This document shows positions 23,815 to 31,383 of a stretch of DNA of 38,718 nt, piece after piece. Position numbers and translations under genes: made by a program. The stretch covers positions 1 through 38,718 of the IMG/VR virus record IMGVR_UViG_3300025000_000236. The stretch is one strand, 5' to 3'. A model generated the notes under the pieces. It was given only the letters and a program-made list of their open reading frames with translations, was not told where the DNA came from and searched no databases. The first letter of the stretch is position 1, and each line of letters opens with the position of its first letter. Source of the DNA: a virus.

Positions 23815-26800
23815 ATGCGAAACAAAATCAACCCGCTGGGGTGGTGTTTAATTGTGCTTGCTACGGTTGTAGCCTCTTGGGGCGGCACCATCACCAAGTT
23901 TAACCCGTTCACCGGCAAGCCGGACATTGTGGCTACGTTCTCCAATAACTCAACAAGCTATTGGGGGACGATAGCCGGGACGATTACCGAGCAATCGGAC
24001 TTGCAGGGAGCGTTAGGACAGAAATTGCCAGCAGCAACTTTCAACTCTTATACCAGCATTGACCGCGTAACTAACGAGCAGTTTTCGGCCTACACTTCCA
24101 TTGACCGGGCGGGGGGCGGTGGCGATATTACGACAGCGCAGTTCAATACGTTTTCCACTGCGACACAGAATAAACTGAACTTAAAGCTAAGCGCATCAGT
24201 CTTCACTTCCTACACCTCCGCAGGCGGGGGCAGGGCTACGAACGATGAGGTGTCGGGAACGTACCAAAAGAAAACTAGCAACGCCAATTACACCTACAGC
24301 ACCAACAAAGTCGGCTTATTTGGCATGACCAACGCCGGGTATGCGTGGGCCAACTATTCCAGTTACACAAAACACGCATGGAGCAATTACAGCACCAATA
24401 ACGCTTCTGTACCGGCAGCAACGAAAGCCGTTGTCAAGAAATCCATAGCCAGTGAAATTAGCTGGGCGCAGAGCCTTGACCGAATAGAAGAAGCATTCAA
24501 GCAAATGGCAGCAATGGGTGTGCGGTACGTCTCTGAAAAGATCATGCCGGATAACTTTTACAGCAAGTGGACCAGGGCAGGGAGTCCTTACTTTGCCTCT
24601 TGTGGCCCCTTTAATTATTCGGCTGCCGACGGATGGGCCGCTACTGATCTTGTTGTGGAGCTTGCCAGAAAATACGGGATGAAAATCCACTTTCAGAATC
24701 TTCTTGGGGAGGGTTCTTCCTGGTCTGGCTGCACAAAACAACAGATGCTTGACAATGTATATCTCCCCTCACTTACTTATTTTGCACAGAGGTACGCTGA
24801 TTATTCTGATGTGATAGCCGGGATTGAGTGGGCGGCAGAAATATATTACGTCTACGGCGCGGGGGCGACTTCTGGCTACAGTGACCTGAACACGTCAAAC
24901 CCCTACAACATGGACCCCTCATGGATAGACCATCACATTGCGGTTTACGATGCAATTAAAGCGGTCGCTCCGAATATCGAAGTCACCCTTCCCTCATCTG
25001 TCACTTTTGAACAAGATTCAGTAGGTTCCTCAACCTCATGGCTGACGCAGATAGAAAACTACGACAGGGGGTTTGGCGCTGGATATGCCGCTGATGGTGT
25101 GCTGACGGTCGATAAGATTGATGCCATTGCTTTGGATTGGTATTGGTCATACGCGGCGAATCGACAGAATTTCCAGATGGCTAACGATGACCCCTTAGAC
25201 CTTTCAGGGTATTGGGGCGCTGATATTTTTGGCAACGGGCTAAACCTTCAGCAAAATATTGAAACGCTGCTTACCAAACTGGACTCAGTGGGCAGACCGG
25301 ACCTAAACCTTGTATGTGGGCAGTGTGGTGGCTATGCCGTCTCAAAAGGCACCGTCAACATGGCGGCAGGTAGTGGGGTGGTTACATACAATTCTGCTGC
25401 TACTGTCATCTCTGCTGAACCGTTGCTTATTCTTGGCTCGCAGTTGACCATCGGTGATGACACCACGATTTACACTGTTACCTCTGTAACCAACAAGGCA
25501 TCTGGAGAGATAACCGTTTCTCCTGTTAATTCCGGCGCTGCCAAGGTTGCAGATCGGTTTATCCTTGTTGATTGGCTGGACGAAGATGCAGACGGCATCA
25601 AATGGATGGCGAACTACTTGAAGGACGAGCCGCGAGTTGACTACTGGAACTGGTGGCAGTTGTGGGGGCATTCTTCACAGCACCCGATGCAGTGGAATCA
25701 CTATGGCTATCCCTATGTTTCTAACTACGCGCAGAACGGCACCGGCTTTGTAGAAACTAACACGCTAAAAAAGAATTACCGTGCCAATGCCCTTATTGAT
25801 ACCAAGCAGAAAGAGGTTGTAAACGCTGCGGCTATTCAGGGTAGGCCGGTTATTTTTACCAATTACACCACCGGGCAAGTGCTTAAGTTTGATGCCAGCG
25901 GCAACATAGTAAACGGGGAAGATACAGGCGGTACGGGTTCTCTCCCTGCCAGTTTAACCGCTGATGAAACCAATGAGACGTTGACGCAGGCCAGTACCGT
26001 AGAAAGCAATACAGGCAATCCGATAGCCTCATTCAACGTAACCGGAGTGTTTAACGGCGGGACTGGTGCTATAGCTACCTTTGAAAATACCTTTACCGGC
26101 ACACCGGGCACACCCCTATTGTTGCGGAGATCACGCAGCGGTGGAACTTCGGTAAATGGTGATTCTGGTGGGACGGTGCGGTATCAATTCCATAACGGTT
26201 CAGCTTATTTTACAGCAGCAGAACTATCCGCCCGGTTACTCGATGTAACTACTGGTGCCACTGCGCTATCACTCAGTACACAGAATCTTGGGCTAGGTAT
26301 CGGAAACGTAATTAATTTTGCCATAGGAGATGAAAAACAGAATTTGCATGTTGGGCGTAACTCTGCAATTTCCAGCGTTGATACCGGGGGCGGCGCGGCA
26401 AGTAACCTGATTCTGAACAACACCCACGTAACCGCTCCCACCGCTGGCGTTTCCGATGCTGTCGCCCTTTATGCCTCCGACCTGAATGGAGCAGGGACAA
26501 CCGGCCTCAATATCCGCACAGAGGACGATAAAACAATAAGCGTTGGCACTACCGCTGCCGGTACTGGCTTGCATCTGCCTAGTGGTGCGAGTGTGTATGT
26601 GGACGGTGTGCAATTAAGCACCGGCTCACCAGTGGTCAAAGTGATTTCTCCTGCTGGCACTATTGCAGCCGGAGATACCTCAGTCCTGCTCACCGGCACC
26701 GACGCTACAACGATAACCCGCTTAACAGATTATCCGGCTACCAACGGATTTGCTATTTCCATTTTTAACGGAAACAGCAATGCACAGACCATTGCCCCGC

Positions 26801-27447
26801 TCTATGCAGGGCAAAAAATGAATTATGTAGCAGACGCAAGTTACTCTATCCCAGCAGGTAAAGGCGCTACTTTTGTATATATGACCGGCGCTGCTGATGC
26901 TTACGAAAGCTGGTATGTAGTAGAAGACGGGAACGACGGTAGTAGCCAATGGACAACTGCAACAAATGACATTTATTACACTACCGGCAAAGTGCTGGTG
27001 GGCACCACTACCGCAGATAAAACGCTAACCGTCTCCGAGGCGGCTGGTATCGCTGCTTCGCTTGAAAGGCGTTCGACCGCAAACGCTACCTCTCCCGCTG
27101 CTTCTCTTGTGCTTCGCAACAATGCCAATGTTGACGTTGGCGATGGCTTTGGTACGGCAATCAACGGTGTAATTCGTGACGATACCGCCACTACTGATCA
27201 AAATATAGGTCAAATAGGCTTCGCTAGGGCGGGGGCAGATAATACCGGGGCAATATGGTTTAGACCGGCAGTGGCAGGCACATTTACAACGAGCGTTGTA
27301 ATGAAACCGGGGGGAGTTGTCCGTTTTGTTCCGATAGCCACCCCCGCAAGCTGCGAACTTGGTGACACCTACGTAAATAGCAGCGACAACAAAATGTACA
27401 GCTGCACCACTGCCGGGACGCCGGGCACATGGACGGCGCACTGGTAA
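23815..27447 (+). CDS. 1210-residue fibre with TIM-barrel-like glycosidase insert
   Basis: The N-terminus has a signal-like segment (PLGWCLIVLATVVASWGG) followed by ITKFNPFTGKPDIV, an opening seen in phage fibres. Short repeats (FNSYTSIDR, FSAYTSIDR, FTSYTSAGG) follow to about 140. Residues about 205-640 look like a TIM-barrel glycoside hydrolase: LDRIEEAFKQMAAMGVRYVS, KYGMKIHFQNLLGE, VIAGIEWAAEIYY with E338 and E342 where the acid/base of clan GH-A would lie, IDAIALDWYW and DYWNWWQLWG. A beta module (about 511-585) is inserted in the barrel. No clear second catalytic Glu is seen. The C-terminal third is Gly/Thr/Ala-rich fibre. Probably it binds and perhaps degrades a surface glycan. Confidence 0.72.
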   Translation: MRNKINPLGWCLIVLATVVASWGGTITKFNPFTGKPDIVATFSNNSTSYWGTIAGTITEQSDLQGALGQKLPAATFNSYTSIDRVTNEQFSAYTSIDRAGGGGDITTAQFNTFSTATQNKLNLKLSASVFTSYTSAGGGRATNDEVSGTYQKKTSNANYTYSTNKVGLFGMTNAGYAWANYSSYTKHAWSNYSTNNASVPAATKAVVKKSIASEISWAQSLDRIEEAFKQMAAMGVRYVSEKIMPDNFYSKWTRAGSPYFASCGPFNYSAADGWAATDLVVELARKYGMKIHFQNLLGEGSSWSGCTKQQMLDNVYLPSLTYFAQRYADYSDVIAGIEWAAEIYYVYGAGATSGYSDLNTSNPYNMDPSWIDHHIAVYDAIKAVAPNIEVTLPSSVTFEQDSVGSSTSWLTQIENYDRGFGAGYAADGVLTVDKIDAIALDWYWSYAANRQNFQMANDDPLDLSGYWGADIFGNGLNLQQNIETLLTKLDSVGRPDLNLVCGQCGGYAVSKGTVNMAAGSGVVTYNSAATVISAEPLLILGSQLTIGDDTTIYTVTSVTNKASGEITVSPVNSGAAKVADRFILVDWLDEDADGIKWMANYLKDEPRVDYWNWWQLWGHSSQHPMQWNHYGYPYVSNYAQNGTGFVETNTLKKNYRANALIDTKQKEVVNAAAIQGRPVIFTNYTTGQVLKFDASGNIVNGEDTGGTGSLPASLTADETNETLTQASTVESNTGNPIASFNVTGVFNGGTGAIATFENTFTGTPGTPLLLRRSRSGGTSVNGDSGGTVRYQFHNGSAYFTAAELSARLLDVTTGATALSLSTQNLGLGIGNVINFAIGDEKQNLHVGRNSAISSVDTGGGAASNLILNNTHVTAPTAGVSDAVALYASDLNGAGTTGLNIRTEDDKTISVGTTAAGTGLHLPSGASVYVDGVQLSTGSPVVKVISPAGTIAAGDTSVLLTGTDATTITRLTDYPATNGFAISIFNGNSNAQTIAPLYAGQKMNYVADASYSIPAGKGATFVYMTGAADAYESWYVVEDGNDGSSQWTTATNDIYYTTGKVLVGTTTADKTLTVSEAAGIAASLERRSTANATSPAASLVLRNNANVDVGDGFGTAINGVIRDDTATTDQNIGQIGFARAGADNTGAIWFRPAVAGTFTTSVVMKPGGVVRFVPIATPASCELGDTYVNSSDNKMYSCTTAGTPGTWTAHW

Positions 27448-27500
27448 ACGTACCAATATCCTGGCAAACGAACTTCAAACACTGTGAGGAGGTGGAGAGA

Positions 27501-27725
27501 GTGGAACATGACGACAACCTTATTATAGGCCATGAGCAACGATTGACCAGAGCGGAGGGGAAGATTACGGGCCACGACGCAATATTGACCACGCTTAATA
27601 GTAGCCTTACCACCCTCTCATCCGACTTTGCCAAGGTCAAGAATTGGATTATTGGCGGGTTGTCGTTTTGGGTAATCAACGAAGTGGGGATTACTGAGCT
27701 GGTGAAGGGCTTTTTCCTCAAATGA
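27501..27725 (+). CDS. XhlA-like coiled-coil membrane protein (lysis-associated)
   Basis: I prefer GTG 27501, 8 bases after GAGGAGG, to the ATG at 27429 inside the fibre gene. The 74-residue product has a coiled-coil N-terminus (IIGHEQRLTRAEGKITGHD, LTTLNSSLTTLSSDFAKV) and one C-terminal transmembrane helix (WIIGGLSFWVINEVGITELV). This order is that of XhlA/holin-partner proteins. The lysozyme gene follows, so a role in lysis is likely. Confidence 0.65.
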   Translation: MEHDDNLIIGHEQRLTRAEGKITGHDAILTTLNSSLTTLSSDFAKVKNWIIGGLSFWVINEVGITELVKGFFLK

Positions 27726-27794
27726 AAATGTTTCATTGCCAGCACCACAATTACGATAGGTGGACGCATTGTAAATGGAAGGAGTGTGAACAAT

Positions 27795-28265
27795 ATGCAA
27801 ATGAGCGACAACGGGCTGCAACTGTTGAAAGAGTGGGAGGGGTGCATACTGAACCCCTACCGGGATCAAGCGGGGCTGCTGACCATCGGCGTGGGGCACC
27901 TCCTCACCAGAAGTGAGCTGACCTCCGGCAAGATAATTATCAAGGGCGTGCCGGTCAAATATGGCGGGGGAATCAGCAACGAGCAGGCAATGGACCTGTT
28001 AGCGCAGGACGTGCTACCGGCTGAACGGGCGGTGATGGATGGCGTTATCGTGCCGTTGACACAGAACCAATTCGACGCGCTGGTTTCCTTTGTTTTCAAC
28101 TGTGGCGTGGGCGCGTTCCATGGTTCTACCCTCCGCAAAGAGTTGAACCAAGGGCTATATGCAAACGTACCCTTTCAGCTTCGCCGCTGGAATCGTGCCG
28201 GGGGGGAGATATGCGATGGGCTGATAGTGAGGCGGCGGCAGGAAATCAAGCTGTGGAACGCCTAA
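27795..28265 (+). CDS. Endolysin, T4-type lysozyme (GH24)
   Basis: This muramidase cuts the N-acetylmuramic-GlcNAc bond of peptidoglycan at lysis. With ATG 27795 (behind AAGGAG) it has 156 residues. The triad E15, D24, T30 in LKEWEG...YRDQAGLLTIGVGH has exactly the E-x8-D-x5-T spacing of T4 lysozyme (E11, D20, T26). NQFDALVSFVFNCGVGAF and the C-terminal RRRQEIKLW are further family motifs. There is no signal peptide, so it needs a holin; the small membrane proteins upstream are candidates. Confidence 0.93.
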   Translation: MQMSDNGLQLLKEWEGCILNPYRDQAGLLTIGVGHLLTRSELTSGKIIIKGVPVKYGGGISNEQAMDLLAQDVLPAERAVMDGVIVPLTQNQFDALVSFVFNCGVGAFHGSTLRKELNQGLYANVPFQLRRWNRAGGEICDGLIVRRRQEIKLWNA

Positions 28266-28272
28266 CCTACCC

Positions 28273-28377
28273 ATGGCGCAAGGAACCGGAGGCGCTGTTC
28301 TTCGGGGGGAGCCGCGTATCGCCACCTGTGGCAAGTGTGACCATTGCCCCGACTGCTGCGAAGTAGCCGGGATATAG
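28273..28377 (+). CDS. 34-residue cysteine-cluster miniprotein
   Basis: The frame ATG 28273 to TAG 28375 encodes a peptide containing CGKCDHCPDCC, a dense metal-binding-like knuckle. No ribosome site is visible before the ATG; translation could be coupled to the lysozyme stop 8 bases upstream. It ends just before the AGGAGG of the phosphoesterase gene. It may be real or chance; the Cys spacing is the only argument. Confidence 0.35.
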   Translation: MAQGTGGAVLRGEPRIATCGKCDHCPDCCEVAGI

Positions 28378-28386
28378 GAGGACATT

Positions 28387-29298
28387 TTGACCGATTTGGA
28401 AACGGTCTTTCAATCCCACCCCCGCGCCTCACAAGACGAACTAGCGCGAATGGCAGGGGTAACGAGGTGGCAGGTTAGGAAGTTCTTTGCAGAGAAGGAG
28501 AAGGTGGTTTATGCCTCCCCCTTCCCCGACATATCCCCTGAAGAGTTGGCACTGATACGCCGGGGGCTAAACGGTCCCGCCCCTTCCGCGCCGACTAAAT
28601 ACCAATGGGGCAGCGATAGTTTTAAGTTTGCCTTTCTCACTGATACCCATATCGGCCACCAACTCAGCCACCAGGCATGGTGGGATAAGGCGTGCAGCCT
28701 GATAGCGCGGGAGAAAGTGGAAGTGTGCTTTCACGCCGGGGATATTACGGAGGGGATGAGCGGCAGACCGGGGCATGTGTACGAGTTGGAAGCGATTGGT
28801 GCTACCTCACAATGCAAACTGTCTGAGCGACGATTCAAGCAATTGGATTGCCCCGTACAGGCGATAACCGGCAATCATGACCTATGGGGCTATAAATCCA
28901 TCGGCTTTGATCCTGGCGAAGACTTGGCCGCCTGTCTGCCTAATTTTGAATACCTTGGGCAGAACGAGGCAACGGTTGAAGTGGGAAACATAAAAATCAT
29001 GCTGTGGCATGGCGGGGATGGTTCCAGTTACGCCACCTCCTACCGCACACAGAAGTTTGTCGAAGGGCTGACCGGGGGAGAGAAACCCCACATCCTCCTA
29101 TCTGGTCACGCGCACAAGTCAATCTATCACCAGTGCCGCAACGTTGCCGTGTTTGAAGGTGGGACGCTGTGCGGTCAAACTGGATGGATGCGGGGGAAGA
29201 AGCTGGCGGCACACTGCGGCTTTTGGATTATCGAGGTATGGCCGAACGAATCAGGGATAGAGCGCATCCGTAGCGAATGGATACCGTTCTATCAGTAA
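28387..29298 (+). CDS. Calcineurin-like metallophosphoesterase with N-terminal HTH
   Basis: The 303-residue protein starts at TTG, 5 bases after AGGAGG. Residues 1-40 resemble a helix-turn-helix (ASQDELARMAGVTRWQVRKF). The catalytic domain has the full set of metal ligands: DTH (86-88), GD (118-119), GNHD (162-165), WHGG (near 208) and GHAH (240-243). Such enzymes hydrolyse phosphodiesters with two metal ions; phage members include nucleases and 2',3'-cyclic phosphodiesterases. The HTH suggests DNA targeting. Substrate unknown. Confidence 0.85.
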   Translation: MTDLETVFQSHPRASQDELARMAGVTRWQVRKFFAEKEKVVYASPFPDISPEELALIRRGLNGPAPSAPTKYQWGSDSFKFAFLTDTHIGHQLSHQAWWDKACSLIAREKVEVCFHAGDITEGMSGRPGHVYELEAIGATSQCKLSERRFKQLDCPVQAITGNHDLWGYKSIGFDPGEDLAACLPNFEYLGQNEATVEVGNIKIMLWHGGDGSSYATSYRTQKFVEGLTGGEKPHILLSGHAHKSIYHQCRNVAVFEGGTLCGQTGWMRGKKLAAHCGFWIIEVWPNESGIERIRSEWIPFYQ

Positions 29299-29308
29299 GG
29301 GGGGATGA

Positions 29309-29728
29309 ATGACAGCGCACGCCCTTAAATGTCTCATGGCTAAAGGGGGATATATCCTTGCGGAACCGATTATATACGATTCCGGCCGCTACGGTAAAAG
29401 GCTCACTGTTCCGGCCGGAGAATTCTCCGACGGTTCAACGGGTGGATTTGACACGGTAAGCTGGTATTGGCCGGTGCATGACCGTATCTGCAAAATGGGT
29501 AAATGGGATGACGGCACCCCAATTAACAATTGGCAAGCGTCACAGGTCTTACAGGACATATTGAACGAGGAAAGGGCTATTCAGCGGAACCCACCGACAG
29601 ACGGGAAAATAAAATCAAAGTTATCATTCTGGCGTGCTGAATTTGCCGGGTGGTGTACGAGCAAGTATCGTTTCTGGGCAACTTGGCTATTCGGGGGAGG
29701 GAAAGCGCGTGAAAATGGTATGTGGTGA
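29309..29728 (+). CDS. DUF1353-like protein
   Basis: The 139-residue product has the pattern of DUF1353: YGKRLTVPAGEFSDGSTGG, then a conserved His-Asp (PVHDRICKMG) and a helical segment NNWQASQVLQDILNEE. Family members occur among phage lysis and tail genes, with unknown function. The C-terminal 45 residues (from NPPTDGK) lie over DNA that looks like part of a conserved non-coding segment continuing past the stop, so this tail may be acquired. GGGGGGA precedes the ATG. Confidence 0.6.
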   Translation: MTAHALKCLMAKGGYILAEPIIYDSGRYGKRLTVPAGEFSDGSTGGFDTVSWYWPVHDRICKMGKWDDGTPINNWQASQVLQDILNEERAIQRNPPTDGKIKSKLSFWRAEFAGWCTSKYRFWATWLFGGGKARENGMW

Positions 29729-29731
29729 AAA

Positions 29732-29760
29732 CGCCCCCAAACGGATAACCGCAGGGGGCG
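29732..29760. terminator. Strong hairpin, probably bidirectional
   Basis: CGCCCCC (29732-29738) pairs with GGGGGCG (29754-29760), and an inner stem CGG-ATAA-CCG sits within. Read leftward, the stem is followed by TTTTC, a usable intrinsic terminator for the leftward genes; read rightward it follows the DUF1353-like gene. Confidence 0.65.
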
Positions 29761-29900
29761 CTTGATAGGTCGTAGCACCTATCCCCTTCGTGCAATGTGT
29801 GCCGGGTTTGATACCGACTGCAATTCAGCCTGCAATTGTTGTGACTAGGCTTCTCGGCTTTGCGCCGAACCAGGTGGCCAATCCCGGCTCATACACCTAA
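29732..29900. ncRNA. Highly structured non-coding segment, possible regulatory RNA
   Basis: This is the most structured gap in the window. It contains the GC hairpin 29732-29760, then a perfect 7-bp hairpin GATAGGT/ACCTATC (29764-29783). A direct repeat CTGCAATT at 29818 and 29830 follows, and then a hairpin TCGGC/GCCGA (29854-29868). No coding frame is convincing. From memory, the DNA resembles a segment recurrent in enterobacterial P4-type elements near their immunity RNA, but I cannot verify that. The transcribed strand is uncertain. Confidence 0.35.
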
Positions 29901-29953
29901 TCAAGACTCCTATTACTAGGCACCCTCATGCGTGTCCTTCCACGCCGCCACAC

Positions 29954-29968
29954 TCACGAATTACGTTG
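29954..29968. promoter_or_regulatory. CAAC-N7-GTTG operator-like site e (lipoprotein)
   Basis: TCACGAATTACGTTG keeps the right half (AATTACGTTG) exactly, but the left half is degenerate. It ends 29 bases before the lipoprotein ATG. Confidence 0.45.
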
Positions 29969-29997
29969 ATTATACAACAAACAAACAGGGTGTTTCA

Positions 29998-30276
29998 ATG
30001 AAGATTTTGCTACTATTTTTTACGTTATTACTCACTTCTTGCTCCACCTGGGGAAACAGGGAGTCCCGCGTCATCCTCCCCAACGGCGACACGTACCGCA
30101 TATTCGCCCAATATGACGGCGCTATCACCTACCAGCAGGGGGAGGTGAAGATAGCTATCGACAACCGGGGGAGGCCGACGATGATTGAACAGGCGATTAG
30201 CGCCCCCCTTATTGGCCTTACCGGCATTGCTCAGGGATTGCTCACGAACGCGGCGAGGGATGCGACGGTGAGGTGA
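29998..30276 (+). CDS. Small lipoprotein
   Basis: I chose ATG 29998, just after an operator-like site, over the ATG at 29932. The 92-residue product has a lipoprotein signal MKILLLFFTLLLTSC with lipobox LTSC. The mature part has short strands (SRVILPNGDTYRIFAQYDG) and a helical C-terminus. Outer-membrane location in a Gram-negative host is inferred. It is the last rightward gene before the convergent leftward block. It might be a spanin-type o-component, but no inner-membrane partner is evident. Confidence 0.65.
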   Translation: MKILLLFFTLLLTSCSTWGNRESRVILPNGDTYRIFAQYDGAITYQQGEVKIAIDNRGRPTMIEQAISAPLIGLTGIAQGLLTNAARDATVR

Positions 30277-30300
30277 TTTTGGCCGATGTTTTGGCCGATG
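30277..30300. repeat. Tandem 12-bp direct repeat at the convergent junction
   Basis: TTTTGGCCGATG occurs twice in a row directly after the lipoprotein stop and 8 bases before the stop of the leftward YopX gene. A recent slippage duplication or a binding site is possible. Confidence 0.6.
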
Positions 30301-30307
30301 TTGCGGG

Positions 30308-30748
30308 TCATTGGGTAGCCTTTTCAGCCAGCAGTTCAGGGTTTTCGTAGATGTTGCCGATGATTTCGCACCTATCCCGATATTGGATCGTATGCCCCCC
30401 GTTGTCATAGTACATTGTGTTATTGAATTGAAAGCAGAACTGCGCGTTGTGCTGGTAAAAAACGACTTTTGCTAGTTTCCCATTCATTTCGGTATCCACT
30501 AAAAGACCCGAATCTTTTTGTGCCACCCACCTAACCACATCCCCTTCGTAAATCTCCCTACCGTTCCTGTCTTGTATACCAGTGAACTGCATCGGCAAGC
30601 ACTGCTGGAAATCCCCGTTAGCGTCCGTATACGCCACAACTAGATTCCCATACGATAGACGTGTGTCAAACTCGCACTCCTCTAAATCTGCCCCACTCAT
30701 CATGAGTCCGTTTATCTCGTCCCACGCACGAAACTTTATCTCCCTCAT
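30308..30748 (-). CDS. YopX family protein 1
   Basis: The 146-residue product begins MREIKFRAWD and ends with CEIIGNIYENPELL, the hallmark ends of the YopX family, with MQFTGIQDRNGREIYEGDVV in the middle. YopX proteins are common in temperate phages and some plasmids; the function is unknown. It reads leftward. An operator-like site lies 107 bp upstream. A paralogue is at 31384-31731 on the same strand. Confidence 0.88.
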   Translation of the reverse strand: MREIKFRAWDEINGLMMSGADLEECEFDTRLSYGNLVVAYTDANGDFQQCLPMQFTGIQDRNGREIYEGDVVRWVAQKDSGLLVDTEMNGKLAKVVFYQHNAQFCFQFNNTMYYDNGGHTIQYRDRCEIIGNIYENPELLAEKATQ

Positions 30749-30854
30749 ATCCCCTCCAAGTGACAGTTAAGTGACAAATGCATCCTACAACAACACAACA
30801 CAACTTGCAACAAGTATCTAGTATTACAAAACACTTCTTTTGCGGTACTCCACC

Positions 30855-30869
30855 CAACGTATTATTTTG
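30855..30869. promoter_or_regulatory. CAAC-N7-GTTG operator-like site f (YopX 1)
   Basis: Read leftward this is CAAAATAATACGTTG, with the same polarity as site a. It is preceded in that direction by TTTACA, which at 16-bp spacing would place TAATAC as the -10 inside the site. It lies in the 188-bp gap between YopX 1 and the HNH gene. Confidence 0.5.
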
Positions 30870-30936
30870 ATTACCTTTTTTGTAAATAATGCCCAATACT
30901 TGCGGCACTTTTCGGCAGTAAACTGTTGAATGGCAT

Positions 30937-31287
30937 TCAAGAGGTCGTGCAATATGTAACTCCACTCCTAATCCTTGCCACAGCTGTATGGCTGACCCCG
31001 TACCGTCGCGCCAACTCTCGGCTGGACTCGTCGCACGTTCTGATTTCCCTCAGTTGTTCTTCATTGAAAATGCGTTTTGGTTTAGCTCTACCTACGCAAC
31101 CATGAAAAATGTTGTGTTCACGACAAGTCATTAACTGCAAATTTTCTATACGATTATCGAGAGGATCACCATTGATATGATGTACTACTTCACCACGAGT
31201 CAACTTGCGGCCTAGTTTGACTTCCATTAGGTGTCTATGCAAATCCATTTTTTTACCGTCCACTTTCAATGCTTTGTATTTTGGCAT
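30937..31287 (-). CDS. HNH endonuclease with C-terminal HTH
   Basis: The 116-residue protein contains VVHHINGDPLDNRIENLQLM followed by REHNIFH, an HNH nuclease motif (H36/H37, N49, H58). The C-terminus EEQLREIRTCDESSRELARR-YGVSH resembles a helix-turn-helix for DNA recognition. This is the form of free-standing phage homing endonucleases. It lies between the two YopX paralogues. AAAGGAG precedes the ATG in the leftward direction. Confidence 0.85.
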   Translation of the reverse strand: MPKYKALKVDGKKMDLHRHLMEVKLGRKLTRGEVVHHINGDPLDNRIENLQLMTCREHNIFHGCVGRAKPKRIFNEEQLREIRTCDESSRELARRYGVSHTAVARIRSGVTYCTTS

Positions 31288-31319
31288 AAATGCTCCTTTG
31301 TCAGCTCCACCATAAAATC

Positions 31320-31353
31320 AAGGGGTTAGCCAATTCCGGTTAGCCCCTTTTTT
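31320..31353. terminator. Intrinsic terminator between HNH and YopX 2
   Basis: A 12-bp stem with three G-T pairs (31320-31331 with 31338-31349) and loop AATTCC is followed on the plus strand by T-run 31348-31353. In the leftward direction it lies just after YopX 2 and is followed by TTGATTTT, so it probably works both ways. Confidence 0.75.
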
Positions 31354-31383
31354 CTCAAATGACAGTTCTGTGTGCAAAACGAT

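Noticed and set aside
27722-27916. 64-residue rightward frame starting in the stop of the XhlA-like gene
   Set aside because: The first 25 codons are Cys/His-rich and ATGA coupling is possible, but most of it overlaps the lysozyme gene in another frame and it has no ribosome site.
29577-29795. 72-residue leftward frame ending ILFSRLSVGSAE
   Set aside because: Similar frames are annotated elsewhere, but it overlaps the DUF1353-like gene and a terminator hairpin; I treat the resemblance as evidence for a conserved DNA segment rather than a protein.
30666-30965. 99-residue leftward frame spanning the YopX 1 start
   Set aside because: It runs through an operator-like site and has no ribosome site; its sequence is a shadow of non-coding DNA.
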